From Pseudoflavonifractor sp902362925 (GTDB taxonomy: Bacteria; Bacillota; Clostridia; Oscillospirales; Oscillospiraceae): a stretch of 64,000 bases of DNA. This document shows, one piece after another, positions 23,987-32,505 of this stretch (within the stretch, counting starts at the first letter, position 1; every line of letters starts with the position of its first letter). Under the pieces are notes generated by a model. That model searched no databases. It saw nothing but the letters and a program-made list of their open reading frames with translations, and had not been told where the DNA came from. The position numbers were made by a program, and so were the translations under genes. The DNA lies in the NCBI GenBank assembly GCA_902362925.1, contig CABIYL010000006.1; one strand, written 5' to 3'.

Positions 23987-25042
23987 TTGAGCATCGATTT
24001 TTCGGAGAGCGGTTTTGAGACGGAAGAGCCTCTTGTAACCACATCCCTGACCCGGGACGATGAGAACGAGGGCTCCTTACGACCCAAGACCCTCTCAGAG
24101 TACATCGGCCAAAAGAAGGCCAAGGGCAACCTGGAGGTCTTCATCCAGGCGGCCAAGATGCGCGGTGAGCCTCTGGACCACGTGCTGCTCCACGGCCCAC
24201 CTGGCCTGGGCAAGACCACCCTGTCCGGCATCATCGCCAACGAGATGGGAGTCAACATCCGCATTACCTCCGGACCCGCCATTGAGAAGCCGGGGGACCT
24301 GGCCGCCCTGCTGACCAACCTGCAGGAAAACGACATTCTCTTTGTGGACGAAATCCACCGGCTCAACCGCTCGGTGGAGGAGATTCTCTATCCCGCCATG
24401 GAGGACTTTGCCATCGACATCATCATTGGCAAGGGTCCCTCCGCCAACTCCATCCGGCTGGACCTGCCCAGGTTCACCCTCATCGGCGCCACCACCCGAG
24501 CGGGCCAGCTGTCCGCGCCCCTGCGGGACCGCTTCGGCGTCACCCTGCGGCTGGAGCTGTACACCCCCGATGAGCTGGCCCTGATTGTCTCCCGTTCGGC
24601 GGGCATTCTGGGCGTGCCTATTGAGGCGGAGGGCGCCATGGAGATTGCCAGACGGAGCCGGGGCACACCCCGTATCGCCAACCGGATGCTCCGCCGGGTG
24701 CGGGACTTTGCCCAGGTGCGTGCGGGCGGCGTCATCACCCGGGATGTAGCCGATGAGGCCCTCAGCGCCCTGGAGGTAGACTATCTGGGTTTGGACGCGG
24801 TGGACCGCCGGATGCTCACCAGCATCATCGAGCATTACAGCGGCGGCCCTGTGGGGCTGGAAACCCTGGCGGCCACCATCAACGAGGAGGCCGTCACCCT
24901 GGAGGACGTGTATGAGCCCTATCTGATGCAGATGGGCTTCCTGACCCGCACGCCAAGAGGCCGCTGCGTCACCCGCCGGGCCTATGAGCATCTGGGACTG
25001 CCCGTGCCCCGTGCCGACGGTCTGGACCAGCTGTCCTTCTGA
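23987..25042 (+). CDS. ruvB: Holliday junction branch migration ATPase RuvB
   Basis: RuvB is the hexameric AAA+ motor for branch migration. The 351-residue protein has Walker A GPPGLGKTT, Walker B FVDEIHRL, sensor 1 IGATTRAG, the arginine finger region LRDRFG and a C-terminal winged helix (TRTPRGRCVTRRAYEHL). The start is TTG 23987 with AGAGG about 10 bases upstream; no ATG or GTG fits. A small GCGGAC/GTCCGC hairpin lies in the 52-base gap after ruvA. Confidence 0.97.
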   Translation: MSIDFSESGFETEEPLVTTSLTRDDENEGSLRPKTLSEYIGQKKAKGNLEVFIQAAKMRGEPLDHVLLHGPPGLGKTTLSGIIANEMGVNIRITSGPAIEKPGDLAALLTNLQENDILFVDEIHRLNRSVEEILYPAMEDFAIDIIIGKGPSANSIRLDLPRFTLIGATTRAGQLSAPLRDRFGVTLRLELYTPDELALIVSRSAGILGVPIEAEGAMEIARRSRGTPRIANRMLRRVRDFAQVRAGGVITRDVADEALSALEVDYLGLDAVDRRMLTSIIEHYSGGPVGLETLAATINEEAVTLEDVYEPYLMQMGFLTRTPRGRCVTRRAYEHLGLPVPRADGLDQLSF

Positions 25043-25106
25043 TAAGAGACAACATTGGGACGGTGTCCCATCCAAAATATACACAGCAGAAAGGAATGTT
25101 TTGAAT

Positions 25107-26456
25107 ATGGGAAAATTGTTTGGTACTGACGGAATCCGCGGCGTGGTCAACGCCGGTCTGGACGCCACTCTGGCCTACAAGGTGGGCCTGGCCGCCGCTC
25201 AGGTGCTCACCAGAGAGGGCAACCACAAGCCGCTGGTGGCCATCGGCAAGGACACCCGCATCTCCTCCGACCTGCTGGAGGGTGCTCTGATTGCCGGACT
25301 GTGCTCCGCCGGTGCGGATGTGCTCCATCTGGGCGTCATTCCCACCCCGGCCGTGGCTTGGATCACGGTGGACAACAAGGCTGACGCCGGTATTGTCATC
25401 TCCGCCTCCCACAACCCCTTTGAGCACAACGGCATCAAGATCTTCAACGGCCAGGGCTTCAAGCTCTCCGACGCCCTGGAGGGTGAGATTGAGGACATCA
25501 TCCTGTCCGGCAAGGAAGTTCCCCTGAAGACCCACGGCGACATCGGACGGGTCATCTACGCCGACCAGAAGGAGCGGGAGGACTACATTGACCATCTGGC
25601 CTCCACCGTGAGCACGGATCTGGCGGGCATGCGGATTCTGGTGGACTGCGCCAACGGAGCCTCTTCCGCCACTGCCGCCCGGCTGTTTGACCGTTTCCCC
25701 GAACTGCACACCGACGTCATCAACGCCGACCCCGACGGCGTGAACATCAACAACGGCTGCGGCTCCACCCACCTGGATAAGCTGTGCACCATGGTCAAGG
25801 CCGGCGGCTACGACCTGGGCATCGCCTTTGACGGCGACGCCGACCGCTGCCTGGCCTGCGACGAGCTGGGCAACGAGATTGACGGCGACCAGATTATGGC
25901 CGTCTGCGGTCAGGACCTGATGAGCAGGGGAGAGCTGCCCGGCAACGCGGTGGTGGCCACCGTGATGAGCAATCTGGGTCTGCATGTGTTCTGCCGTGAG
26001 CGGGGCATGCAGCTGCTGTGCACCGACGTGGGCGACCGCAACGTGCTGGAGAAGATGGAGGAGTGCGGCTATGTGCTGGGTGGTGAGCAGTCCGGCCACA
26101 TGATTTTCCGCCGCTACGCCACCACCGGCGATGGCCAGCTGACCGCCCTTCAGCTGCTGGCCCTGCTGCACAGATCCGGCAAGAAGGCCTCCGAGCTTGT
26201 GGCCGACTGCAAGCGCTATCCCCAGCTGCTGGTAAACGTGGCCGTAGCCGACAAGGCCAAGAAGGCGGAGATTATGGCCAACGCCGATCTGAAGGCCGCT
26301 ATTGCCAAGCAGGAGGCCCGGCTGGCAGGGGACGGCCGCATTCTGGTGCGTCCTTCCGGCACCGAGGCTCTGATCCGGGTCATGGTGGAGGCCAAGGACG
26401 AGGAGACCGCCAAGTCCTGTGCGCACGAATTGGCAAATCTGATTAAAACGCTCTGA
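25107..26456 (+). CDS. glmM: Phosphoglucosamine mutase
   Basis: GlmM converts glucosamine-6-phosphate to glucosamine-1-phosphate for UDP-GlcNAc and cell-wall synthesis. The 449-residue protein has the family start LFGTDGIRG, the phosphoserine loop ISASHNPFEHNGIK, the metal loop AFDGDADRC, the sugar-binding GGEQSGH and the phosphate-binding RPSGTEALIRVM. ATG 25107 is preceded by AAAGGA at 11 bases; TTG 25101 is a possible alternative. Confidence 0.97.
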   Translation: MGKLFGTDGIRGVVNAGLDATLAYKVGLAAAQVLTREGNHKPLVAIGKDTRISSDLLEGALIAGLCSAGADVLHLGVIPTPAVAWITVDNKADAGIVISASHNPFEHNGIKIFNGQGFKLSDALEGEIEDIILSGKEVPLKTHGDIGRVIYADQKEREDYIDHLASTVSTDLAGMRILVDCANGASSATAARLFDRFPELHTDVINADPDGVNINNGCGSTHLDKLCTMVKAGGYDLGIAFDGDADRCLACDELGNEIDGDQIMAVCGQDLMSRGELPGNAVVATVMSNLGLHVFCRERGMQLLCTDVGDRNVLEKMEECGYVLGGEQSGHMIFRRYATTGDGQLTALQLLALLHRSGKKASELVADCKRYPQLLVNVAVADKAKKAEIMANADLKAAIAKQEARLAGDGRILVRPSGTEALIRVMVEAKDEETAKSCAHELANLIKTL

Positions 26457-26494
26457 GATTTTTCGCCGGGTTTAAAATAACTTGCATAAAACTA

Positions 26495-26523
26495 TTGACA
26501 AATACCGGTTCTTCTGCTTTAAT
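26495..26523 (+). promoter_or_regulatory. Sigma-A promoter for sigH
   Basis: TTGACA (26495-26500), 17 bases, TTTAAT (26518-26523), directly upstream of the AAGGAG site of sigH. Confidence 0.8.
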
Positions 26524-26540
26524 AGGTAAGGAGATTTGGA

Positions 26541-27176
26541 ATGAAGCCACAGGATCAGGACTACCAAAAGCTGTCAGACGAGGCACTGTGTGTACAGGCC
26601 GCATCCGGGGATCCTCTCGCGGAGGAAACCCTGGTTATCCGGTACAATCGTCTGGTACGCGTGTGCGCCCGGCCGCTCTTTCTGGCCGGTGGTGACAGCG
26701 AGGACCTGATTCAGGAGGGAATGGTTGGCCTGCTGTCCGCCATTCGGGTCTATGACCTCTCCAAGGGCGCTTCCTTTCATACTTATGCGGAGACCTGCAT
26801 AAGGAATCGTCTCCTGTCCGCGGTGAAGGCGGCGTCCCGCGATAAGCACACGCCGCTGAACAACTATATCTCATTCGAAACCCCTTTCTTTGATGGAAAG
26901 ACCGACCACTACGCTTATGGTACAGACCAGGAGCGTCTGGAGAACCCTGAGACCATCATGATCGGCAGGGAAGAGCTCCGGGAGCGCTTGGGTGTGCTGA
27001 AGGGCCAGCTGTCCGGTTTCGAAGCGAAAGTCCTCGGACTGTATCTGAACGGACTGTCCTATGATGAGATTGCAGCCGAGGTAAAACGGTCCCCGAAATC
27101 GGTGGACAACGCTGTCCAGCGCATCAGGCGCAAGGTGGCGAAGCATTTCCAGTCTGGCGATATCAGCGAAAGCTGA
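26541..27176 (+). CDS. sigH: Sporulation/transition-state sigma factor SigH
   Basis: A sigma-70 family factor of 211 residues, the usual SigH size. Region 2 has DSEDLIQEGMVGLLSAIRVYD and the -10-recognition part SFHTYAETCIRNRLLSAV. The signature KHTPLNNYISFE follows, and region 4 (LSYDEIAAEVKRSPKSVDN) is the -35-binding HTH. SigH drives early sporulation genes in Bacillus and Clostridia. AAGGAG lies 8 bases before ATG 26541. In Bacillus sigH is near rpmG-secE; here it follows glmM. Confidence 0.92.
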   Translation: MKPQDQDYQKLSDEALCVQAASGDPLAEETLVIRYNRLVRVCARPLFLAGGDSEDLIQEGMVGLLSAIRVYDLSKGASFHTYAETCIRNRLLSAVKAASRDKHTPLNNYISFETPFFDGKTDHYAYGTDQERLENPETIMIGREELRERLGVLKGQLSGFEAKVLGLYLNGLSYDEIAAEVKRSPKSVDNAVQRIRRKVAKHFQSGDISES

Positions 27177-27250
27177 ACGCAAATATTACATGTCCCAGCA
27201 AAGTAGGTTTATTCCTGACCTGGGCAAAGAGTCAAAGAGAGGGTATCATC

Positions 27251-27529
27251 ATGTTTGAAGACAAGACACTCGTATGCAAGGAATGTGGCAAGGAGTTCGT
27301 GTTCACCGCTGGTGAGCAGGAGTTCTACGCCGAGCGCGGCTTCCAGAACGAGCCCCAGCGCTGCAAGTCCTGCCGTGACGCCCGCAAGAACGCCGCCCGT
27401 GGCCCCCGTGAGTACTTCACCGCCACCTGCGCTGCCTGCGGCGGCGAGGCCCGGGTTCCCTTCGAGCCCAAGTCCGACCGGCCTGTCTACTGCAGCGAGT
27501 GCTTTGCTCGTATGCGTGAGCAGCAGTAA
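27251..27529 (+). CDS. Zinc-ribbon protein with four CxxC motifs
   Basis: A 92-residue soluble protein with two zinc ribbons. The first uses CKEC (about residue 9) and CKSC (about 38), the second CAAC (about 60) and CSEC (about 81). The N-terminal part matches the probable zinc-ribbon domain (LVCKECGKEFVFTAGEQEFYAE) common in Clostridia and of unknown function; the C-terminal part resembles CxxC-CxxC small proteins. GAGGG lies about 8 bases before the ATG. It is followed by a strong terminator. DNA, RNA or redox roles are all possible. Confidence 0.82.
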   Translation: MFEDKTLVCKECGKEFVFTAGEQEFYAERGFQNEPQRCKSCRDARKNAARGPREYFTATCAACGGEARVPFEPKSDRPVYCSECFARMREQQ

Positions 27530-27539
27530 TTCGCGCAAT

Positions 27540-27575
27540 AAAACGCCCGGCGCAGACGCGCCGGGCGTTTTCTAT
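27540..27575 (+). terminator. Rho-independent terminator after the zinc-ribbon gene
   Basis: AAAACGCCCGGCGC, a 4-base loop and the perfect complement ending in TTTT. Symmetrical, so possibly bidirectional. Confidence 0.92.
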
Positions 27576-27625
27576 TTGCCGGGCTGAGAAAAATCGAAGA
27601 TGGAAGAAAAAACAGAATCTCCATC

Positions 27626-27654
27626 TTGCATTATTGAGGGAATTAGGATATACT
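27626..27654 (+). promoter_or_regulatory. Sigma-A promoter for the DUF1858 gene
   Basis: TTGCAT (27626-27631), 17 bases, TATACT (27649-27654), 35 bases before the gene. Confidence 0.78.
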
Positions 27655-27689
27655 ACCCATATCCTAGAGATTTACGGAGGTAACCACCC

Positions 27690-27899
27690 ATGGTTCAGAT
27701 TACGAAGGATACCATTATCGGCGACATCCTGGACATCGCCCCCGAGACCGCGCCCCTGTTCCTCTCCATCGGCATGCACTGCCTGGGCTGCCCCTCTTCC
27801 CGTGGCGAGACCGTGGAGCAGGCCTGCATGGTTCACGGTGTGGATGTGGACGCGCTGCTGGCTGAGCTGAACAAGATGACCGCCGGCGCTGCCCAGTAA
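27690..27899 (+). CDS. DUF1858 redox-disulfide domain protein
   Basis: A 69-residue protein that is a stand-alone DUF1858 domain, also described as the hybrid-cluster-protein-associated redox disulfide domain. It shows the motif IGMHCLGCPSSRGETVEQAC, with a CxxC pair and a third cysteine. GGAGG precedes ATG 27690. It has its own promoter and terminator, so it is expressed separately from neighbours. No hybrid cluster protein gene is in the window. Molecular function unknown. Confidence 0.88.
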   Translation: MVQITKDTIIGDILDIAPETAPLFLSIGMHCLGCPSSRGETVEQACMVHGVDVDALLAELNKMTAGAAQ

Positions 27900-27912
27900 T
27901 CAATACCACAAG

Positions 27913-27942
27913 AGAGAGCGGCTCCGGCCGCTCTCTTTTTTT
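27913..27942 (+). terminator. Rho-independent terminator after the DUF1858 gene
   Basis: AGAGAGCGGC pairs with GCCGCTCTCT around a 4-base loop, then TTTTTT. Confidence 0.92.
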
Positions 27943-27960
27943 AACAGAGAGGTGAACAGA

Positions 27961-28674
27961 TTGCGCGTTTATGAGCTTTCGCCCCGGCTCCAGTCGGTGG
28001 CCGACCTGGTGCCGGAGGGAGCCCGATTTGCGGATGTGGGCACGGACCACGCCTATCTTCCAGTCTGGCTGGTGTTGCAGGGGAAGATTGACCGTGCCGT
28101 GGTGTCCGACCTGCGGGAGGGCCCGCTGAACCGGGCCAGGCAGACTGCCGCCCACTATGAGGTGGAGGAGAAGCTGTCCTTCCGGCTCTGCGACGGCCTG
28201 GCGGGCATTTCTCCCGATGAGGCGGATACCATCTCCATCGCCGGAATGGGCGGGGAGACCATTGCGGAAATCCTCACCGCCGCCCCCTGGGCGGGGCGGG
28301 AGGGACGCCGCCTGATTCTCCAGCCTATGACGGCCCAGGAACAGCTCCGGACCTGGCTGTGGGACCACGGCTTCCGCATCCAGCAGGAGGTTCTGACCCA
28401 GGAGGGGCGGACGGTCTATGTCACGCTCCTGGTCGTACCGGGGGAGGAGGGACCCTATACGCCCGCTGAGGCATGGGCCGGACGCCAGCATCAGGGCATG
28501 GACGCGCCGCTGAGAGGGCAGTACCTGGAGAAGCTGCTCCGCCGTGCGGAAGCCGCTGCTGCCGGTGTGGTCCGGTCCAGCAAGCCGGAGGACGCCGCCC
28601 GGGCAAAAGAGCTGGAAGAGGTGGCCGCAGGCCTGCGGCAGATGCGAGAGGAGTGGAATGCATGGCAACTGTGA
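27961..28674 (+). CDS. trmK: tRNA (adenine22-N1)-methyltransferase TrmK
   Basis: TrmK methylates N1 of adenine 22 in tRNA using SAM. The 237-residue protein has the SAM-binding motif RFADVGTDHAYLPV, the catalytic-region motif IAGMGGETI, QPMTAQEQLR and a C-terminal helical part. The start is TTG 27961 with AGAGAGG 8 bases upstream; GTG 27952 lies inside that site. It overlaps the next gene by 13 bases, the conserved trmK-nif3 pair of Firmicutes. Confidence 0.93.
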   Translation: MRVYELSPRLQSVADLVPEGARFADVGTDHAYLPVWLVLQGKIDRAVVSDLREGPLNRARQTAAHYEVEEKLSFRLCDGLAGISPDEADTISIAGMGGETIAEILTAAPWAGREGRRLILQPMTAQEQLRTWLWDHGFRIQQEVLTQEGRTVYVTLLVVPGEEGPYTPAEAWAGRQHQGMDAPLRGQYLEKLLRRAEAAAAGVVRSSKPEDAARAKELEEVAAGLRQMREEWNAWQL

Positions 28675-29429
28675 TGGATGTCTACCGTTTTCTGGACGAA
28701 AAAGCGCCCTTCAGCACCCAGATGAGCTTTGACAATGCCGGATTCCTGGTGGGGCGTGGGGACAAAGAGGTACACACCATTCTGGTGGCGCTGGATATCA
28801 CTGAGACGGTGGTGGAAGAGGCCGCTCAGGCCGGTGCCGAGCTGATTGTGTCCCACCATCCGATTATCTTTATCCCGGCCAAGCATATTACCGACCAGGA
28901 CCCGTCAGGCCGCAAGCTGCTTACCCTCCTGGAGCACAATATTGCCGCCATCTGCGCCCACACCAATCTGGATATCGCGCCCGGCGGCGTCAATGACGCG
29001 CTGGCACAGGCCCTGGGCCTGGAGCAGATCGGCCCCTTCAGCGAGGATGGTCTGGGACGTATCGGAATTGTCTCCGATGCACTTAGCGCGGAGGCCTTCG
29101 CCGCTCAAGTGAAGGAGCGGCTGGGCGCCAACGGCGTCCGCTTTGTGGACGGAGGCCGACCGGTCTGTAAGGTGGCTGTGGGCGGCGGCGCCTGCGGGGA
29201 CATGGGCCCTGCGGCGATTGCCTGTGGCTGCGATACCTTTGTCACCTCGGACGTCAAGTACCACGAGTTCCAGGAGGCGGAGGCTCTGGGCCTCAACCTG
29301 ATTGACGCCGGACACTATCCCACGGAAAATGTGGTGTGCCCCGTGCTGGCCGATTGGCTGCAGGAAGGCTTCCCCGATGTGCGCGTACTCCTGTCTCACC
29401 GTCACCATGAGGTGTTTTCCTACTGCTGA
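28662..29429 (+). CDS. Nif3-like dinuclear metal-centre hexameric protein
   Basis: A 255-residue member of the Nif3/DUF34 family (YqfO type without the inserted PII-like domain, judging by its length). Metal ligand motifs are visible: SHHPIIF, AHTNLD and GHYPTE near the C-terminus. Family members bind two metal ions; GTP cyclohydrolase-like activity has been reported for some, but the role is not settled. ATG 28662 overlaps the trmK end, so the two are probably coupled. Confidence 0.92.
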   Translation: MATVMDVYRFLDEKAPFSTQMSFDNAGFLVGRGDKEVHTILVALDITETVVEEAAQAGAELIVSHHPIIFIPAKHITDQDPSGRKLLTLLEHNIAAICAHTNLDIAPGGVNDALAQALGLEQIGPFSEDGLGRIGIVSDALSAEAFAAQVKERLGANGVRFVDGGRPVCKVAVGGGACGDMGPAAIACGCDTFVTSDVKYHEFQEAEALGLNLIDAGHYPTENVVCPVLADWLQEGFPDVRVLLSHRHHEVFSYC

Positions 29430-29443
29430 CGGCCCGCAAGGGG

Positions 29444-29472
29444 TTGAAAAGCGTACTTTTCTGTGGTATACT
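29444..29472 (+). promoter_or_regulatory. Sigma-A promoter for the YebC-family gene
   Basis: TTGAAA (29444-29449), 17 bases, TATACT (29467-29472), 35 bases before the gene. Confidence 0.82.
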
Positions 29473-29507
29473 GTCATACGCGAATTTTCATGAGAGGGAG
29501 TATTCCA

Positions 29508-30236
29508 ATGTCTGGACATTCCAAATGGCACAATATACAGAAGACCAAGGGCGCTGCTGACGCCAAGCGTTCTCAGATTTTTACCAAGATCGCCCGTGAG
29601 ATGATCGTGGCCGTCAAGACCGGCGGCAGCGGTGATCCCGCCAACAACTCCCGCCTGGCCACCGTCATTGCCAAGGCCAAGGCCGCCAACATGCCCAACG
29701 ACAACATCAAGCGCACCATCGACAAGGCGCTGGGCTCCGGCAACACCGACAGCTATGAGAACGTGGTGTACGAGGGCTACGGCCCCTGCGGCGTGGCCGT
29801 CATCGTGGAGGCCCTCACCGACAACCGCAACCGTACCGCTCCCTTTGTCCGCCACATTTTTGACAAGTACGGCGGAAACCTGGGCGCCACCGGCTGCGTG
29901 TCCTGGTCCTTTGACCAGAAGGGCGTGATTGTCATCGAGCGGGAGGACCTGGATGAGGACACCGTGATGATGGACGCTCTGGATGCCGGCGCCGACGACA
30001 TGACTGCCGACGACGACTGCTTCGAGATCACCACCTCTCCCGACGTCTTCGGTGAGGTTCTGGCCAAGCTGGAGGAGAAGGGCTATGTGTTCGCCTCCGC
30101 CGAGGTGGAGATGGTCCCCCAGAACTACGTCAAGCTGGAGAGCGAGGACGACGTCAAGAACATGGAGAAGCTCATTGACTTCCTGGAGGAGAACGACGAC
30201 GTCCAGAACGTGTACCACAACTGGGAGCAGAACTAA
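29508..30236 (+). CDS. yebC: YebC/PmpR family protein
   Basis: A 242-residue member of the YebC/PmpR/TACO1 family: MSGHSKWHNIQKTKGAADAKR at the N-terminus, NMPNDNIKRTI, YGPCGVAVIVEALTDN and a C-terminal acidic segment. The family has been called a transcription regulator; recent work on YebC2 proteins points to a ribosome-associated role at proline stretches. Which subtype this is cannot be told by eye. It has its own promoter and tandem terminators. Confidence 0.95.
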   Translation: MSGHSKWHNIQKTKGAADAKRSQIFTKIAREMIVAVKTGGSGDPANNSRLATVIAKAKAANMPNDNIKRTIDKALGSGNTDSYENVVYEGYGPCGVAVIVEALTDNRNRTAPFVRHIFDKYGGNLGATGCVSWSFDQKGVIVIEREDLDEDTVMMDALDAGADDMTADDDCFEITTSPDVFGEVLAKLEEKGYVFASAEVEMVPQNYVKLESEDDVKNMEKLIDFLEENDDVQNVYHNWEQN

Positions 30237-30257
30237 ACTGTTTTACAGCATCTGAAT

Positions 30258-30300
30258 CGGGTGCCCTGTGCAACATGTGCAGGGCACCCGTTTTCTTTTT
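30258..30300 (+). terminator. Rho-independent terminator after yebC
   Basis: CGGGTGCCCTG pairs with CAGGGCACCCG, followed by TTTTCTTTTT. A second hairpin (GTCCGCCGG with CCGGCGGAC, then TGTTTTTTT, 30303-30335) directly follows as a back-up and insulates the spoIIIA operon. Confidence 0.93.
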
Positions 30301-30350
30301 CCGTCCGCCGGCCTTTTCCGGCGGACTGTTTTTTTGTTTTGGACAAGGAT

Positions 30351-30379
30351 TCATATTCCGCTCCGGACGCTCATAGGAT
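30351..30379 (+). promoter_or_regulatory. Candidate sigma-E promoter of the spoIIIA operon
   Basis: TCATATT (30351-30357), 14 bases, CATAGGAT (30372-30379). The -35 fits the sigma-E consensus KMATATT fully and the -10 fits CATACAHT at 6 of 8 positions. spoIIIA is a known mother-cell sigma-E operon, which supports the call. Confidence 0.65.
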
Positions 30380-30417
30380 TGTTCCAGTGATACAGGCTGC
30401 AAAAGAGGAGGGTTCCT

Positions 30418-31362
30418 ATGAACAGAGGCATCACAGAGGACGCGGGCGCACGATTCCGGCAGGCGGCGGCACTGCTGCCGTCCAGGCTGCGCCAGGCGGC
30501 GGAGAAGCTGAGCTGGGAACAGCAGTGCCGGGCGGAGGAGCTGCGGCTGAGAAACGGCTATCCCATCACGGTTTCCGGGCCGGAGGGAGAGCGGGTCATC
30601 CCGGGCTGTGAACAGTTTCCGCTGACGGAGCGGGATTTGGGCCAGGTGCTGGAGATTGCCACCCAGGCATCCGCCCATACGGTGCTGGAGCAGGTGCGCA
30701 ACGGCTTTGTCACCGTCAAGGGCGGGCACCGCATCGGCATCTGCGGCAGCGGTGTGGTGAGGGACGGCGAGGTGTGCAACCTGCGGCGGCTGTCGTCCCT
30801 GTCCATCCGGGTGGCACGCTCGGTGCCGGGTATTTCCGCCGGAATTTTGGACGGGCTCACAGTGAACGGTTTGCTCCAGAGCACCTTGATTCTCTCGCCG
30901 CCGGGCGGCGGAAAGACCACACTGCTGCGGGACATCATCCGAGCCGTCTCCGACGGGGATGGCGTGACCCCTATGCGGGTGGGTATCGCCGACGAGCGGG
31001 GAGAGCTGGCGGCCATGTACGACGGTCTGCCCCAATTGGATGTAGGTCGCCGCACCGACGTGCTGGATGGCTGCCCCAAGGGGACTGCGTTGCTGATGCT
31101 GCTGCGGGGCATGAATCCCCAGGTGCTGGCAGCGGATGAAATCACCGCTCCGGCGGACTGCGCGGCGCTGGAGGCGGCCGCCAACTGCGGCGTGACGCTG
31201 CTTGCCACCGCCCACGCCTCCGGTACGGAGGACCTGTCCTCCCGTCCGCTCTACCGCCGCTTGCTGGATGCGGGGATATTCCGGCGGGTTGTGCTCATCC
31301 GGGGCAGCGGAAGAAGTCGAACCTATCAGGTAAAGCGGCTGGAGGGAGGCGTGGCATGCTGA
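30418..31362 (+). CDS. spoIIIAA: Stage III sporulation protein AA (secretion ATPase-like)
   Basis: SpoIIIAA is the ATPase of the SpoIIIA-SpoIIQ channel between mother cell and forespore. The 314-residue protein has the Walker A motif PPGGGKTT at 161-168, VGIADERGELAAMYDG, and a Walker B-like LAADEITAPAD segment as in type II/IV secretion ATPases. It is the first gene of a complete eight-gene operon. GAGGAGGG precedes ATG 30418, and the end overlaps spoIIIAB by 7 bases. Confidence 0.97.
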   Translation: MNRGITEDAGARFRQAAALLPSRLRQAAEKLSWEQQCRAEELRLRNGYPITVSGPEGERVIPGCEQFPLTERDLGQVLEIATQASAHTVLEQVRNGFVTVKGGHRIGICGSGVVRDGEVCNLRRLSSLSIRVARSVPGISAGILDGLTVNGLLQSTLILSPPGGGKTTLLRDIIRAVSDGDGVTPMRVGIADERGELAAMYDGLPQLDVGRRTDVLDGCPKGTALLMLLRGMNPQVLAADEITAPADCAALEAAANCGVTLLATAHASGTEDLSSRPLYRRLLDAGIFRRVVLIRGSGRSRTYQVKRLEGGVAC

Positions 31363-31868
31363 GGCTTTTGGGCGCGGTGCTCCTCACCGGCGGTGCTGGA
31401 GCCCTTGGTTTTGGCGCGGCAGCCAGGCTGAACCGTCGGGTACATATGCTCCGCCTTTTTACCGAGGCGCTGGAGCGGATGGAGCGGGAGCTCTCCTTCC
31501 GTCTGACCTCTATTCCGGAGCTGTTTGCCCTTCTGTCCGACCAGCTGTCACCGCCGGTGGGGATATTTTTTGCCCGCTGTCGGGGCAGTCTCTTCCGCCT
31601 GGGCGAGGAGCGGCTGGAGGACCTGTGGCGGAACGCTCTGGCGGAGTCCGACCTGGAACTGGAGCCTGAGGAGCAGCAAATTCTGGAGACCCTGGGCGGC
31701 ATTCTGGGCCGGTATGACGGCGAGGGACAGACCCAGGCGTTGGCCCTGGCCCGGGCGCAGCTGGAGCGGTGTCTGGAGGCAGCCGTGGCCGAGCGGAATA
31801 AAATGGGCAAGGTGTACGGTGCGCTGGGCCTGGCTGCCGGCGCGTTTCTGGTGATTGTACTTCTGTGA
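31356..31868 (+). CDS. spoIIIAB: Stage III sporulation protein AB
   Basis: A 170-residue protein with a hydrophobic N-terminal segment, a long helical body related to type II secretion F proteins (LNRRVHMLRLFTEALERMERELSF) and a C-terminal membrane helix (VYGALGLAAGAFLVIVLL). It is part of the mother-cell side of the feeding-tube complex. It overlaps spoIIIAA and precedes spoIIIAC by 48 bases. Confidence 0.95.
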   Translation: MLRLLGAVLLTGGAGALGFGAAARLNRRVHMLRLFTEALERMERELSFRLTSIPELFALLSDQLSPPVGIFFARCRGSLFRLGEERLEDLWRNALAESDLELEPEEQQILETLGGILGRYDGEGQTQALALARAQLERCLEAAVAERNKMGKVYGALGLAAGAFLVIVLL

Positions 31869-31916
31869 GGCGCAATACTCTGCCCCAGGGCAGGGGAAAG
31901 GGGAAGTTGAACCGCA

Positions 31917-32111
31917 ATGGATGTGGATCTGATTTTTAAAATTGCCGCCATCGGCATTCTGGTCTCAGTACTCAACCAGGTGCTTACCCGGTCCGGTCGG
32001 GATGAGCAGGCCACCATGACCACGCTGACCGGTCTGGTGGTGGTGCTGATGATGGTGGTACAGGAGATCAGCGACCTCTTCAATCTGGTAAAGAACCTGT
32101 TCGGCCTATGA
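31917..32111 (+). CDS. spoIIIAC: Stage III sporulation protein AC
   Basis: A 64-residue membrane protein with two helices and the family pattern DLIFKIAAIGILVSVLNQVL and ISDLFNLVK. It is a channel component, with AD closely related. A GGGGAAG site lies upstream of ATG 31917; the stop overlaps spoIIIAD by 4 bases. Confidence 0.96.
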   Translation: MDVDLIFKIAAIGILVSVLNQVLTRSGRDEQATMTTLTGLVVVLMMVVQEISDLFNLVKNLFGL

Positions 32112-32494
32112 CGGACATCCTGAAAATTGCCGCTGTGGCCATCTTGGCGGCCCTGTGTGCGGCGGTGGTAAAAAAGCAGGTGAGGGAGCTAGCCCTGGTG
32201 CTGGCGATGGCTGCCGGCGCGGTTATTCTCACCGCCGCTCTGGGGGCGCTGGAGAGCGTGCGGGCACTGTTGGACGAGCTGGCTCAGCTGGCAGGACTGG
32301 AGCCCGCCGTTCTGGCCCCGGTAGTCAAGACGGTAGGCGTGGCCATTATCACCAGAGTGGCGGTGGAGGTCTGCAAGGACGCCGGAGAGGGCGGCATCGC
32401 CGCTTTCGTGGAGATCGCCGGTTCTGCGGTAGCGCTGTATCTGGCCCTCCCACTGGTACGGGCGGTGCTGTCCGCCATCACCGGTCTGCTTTGA
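32108..32494 (+). CDS. spoIIIAD: Stage III sporulation protein AD
   Basis: A 128-residue membrane protein with four hydrophobic helices, the AD family motif VVKTVGVAIITRVAVEVCKDAG and the C-terminal LALPLVRAVLSAI. Translational coupling to spoIIIAC is indicated by the ATGA overlap. Confidence 0.96.
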   Translation: MTDILKIAAVAILAALCAAVVKKQVRELALVLAMAAGAVILTAALGALESVRALLDELAQLAGLEPAVLAPVVKTVGVAIITRVAVEVCKDAGEGGIAAFVEIAGSAVALYLALPLVRAVLSAITGLL

Positions 32495-32505
32495 GAGGTG
32501 CACCA

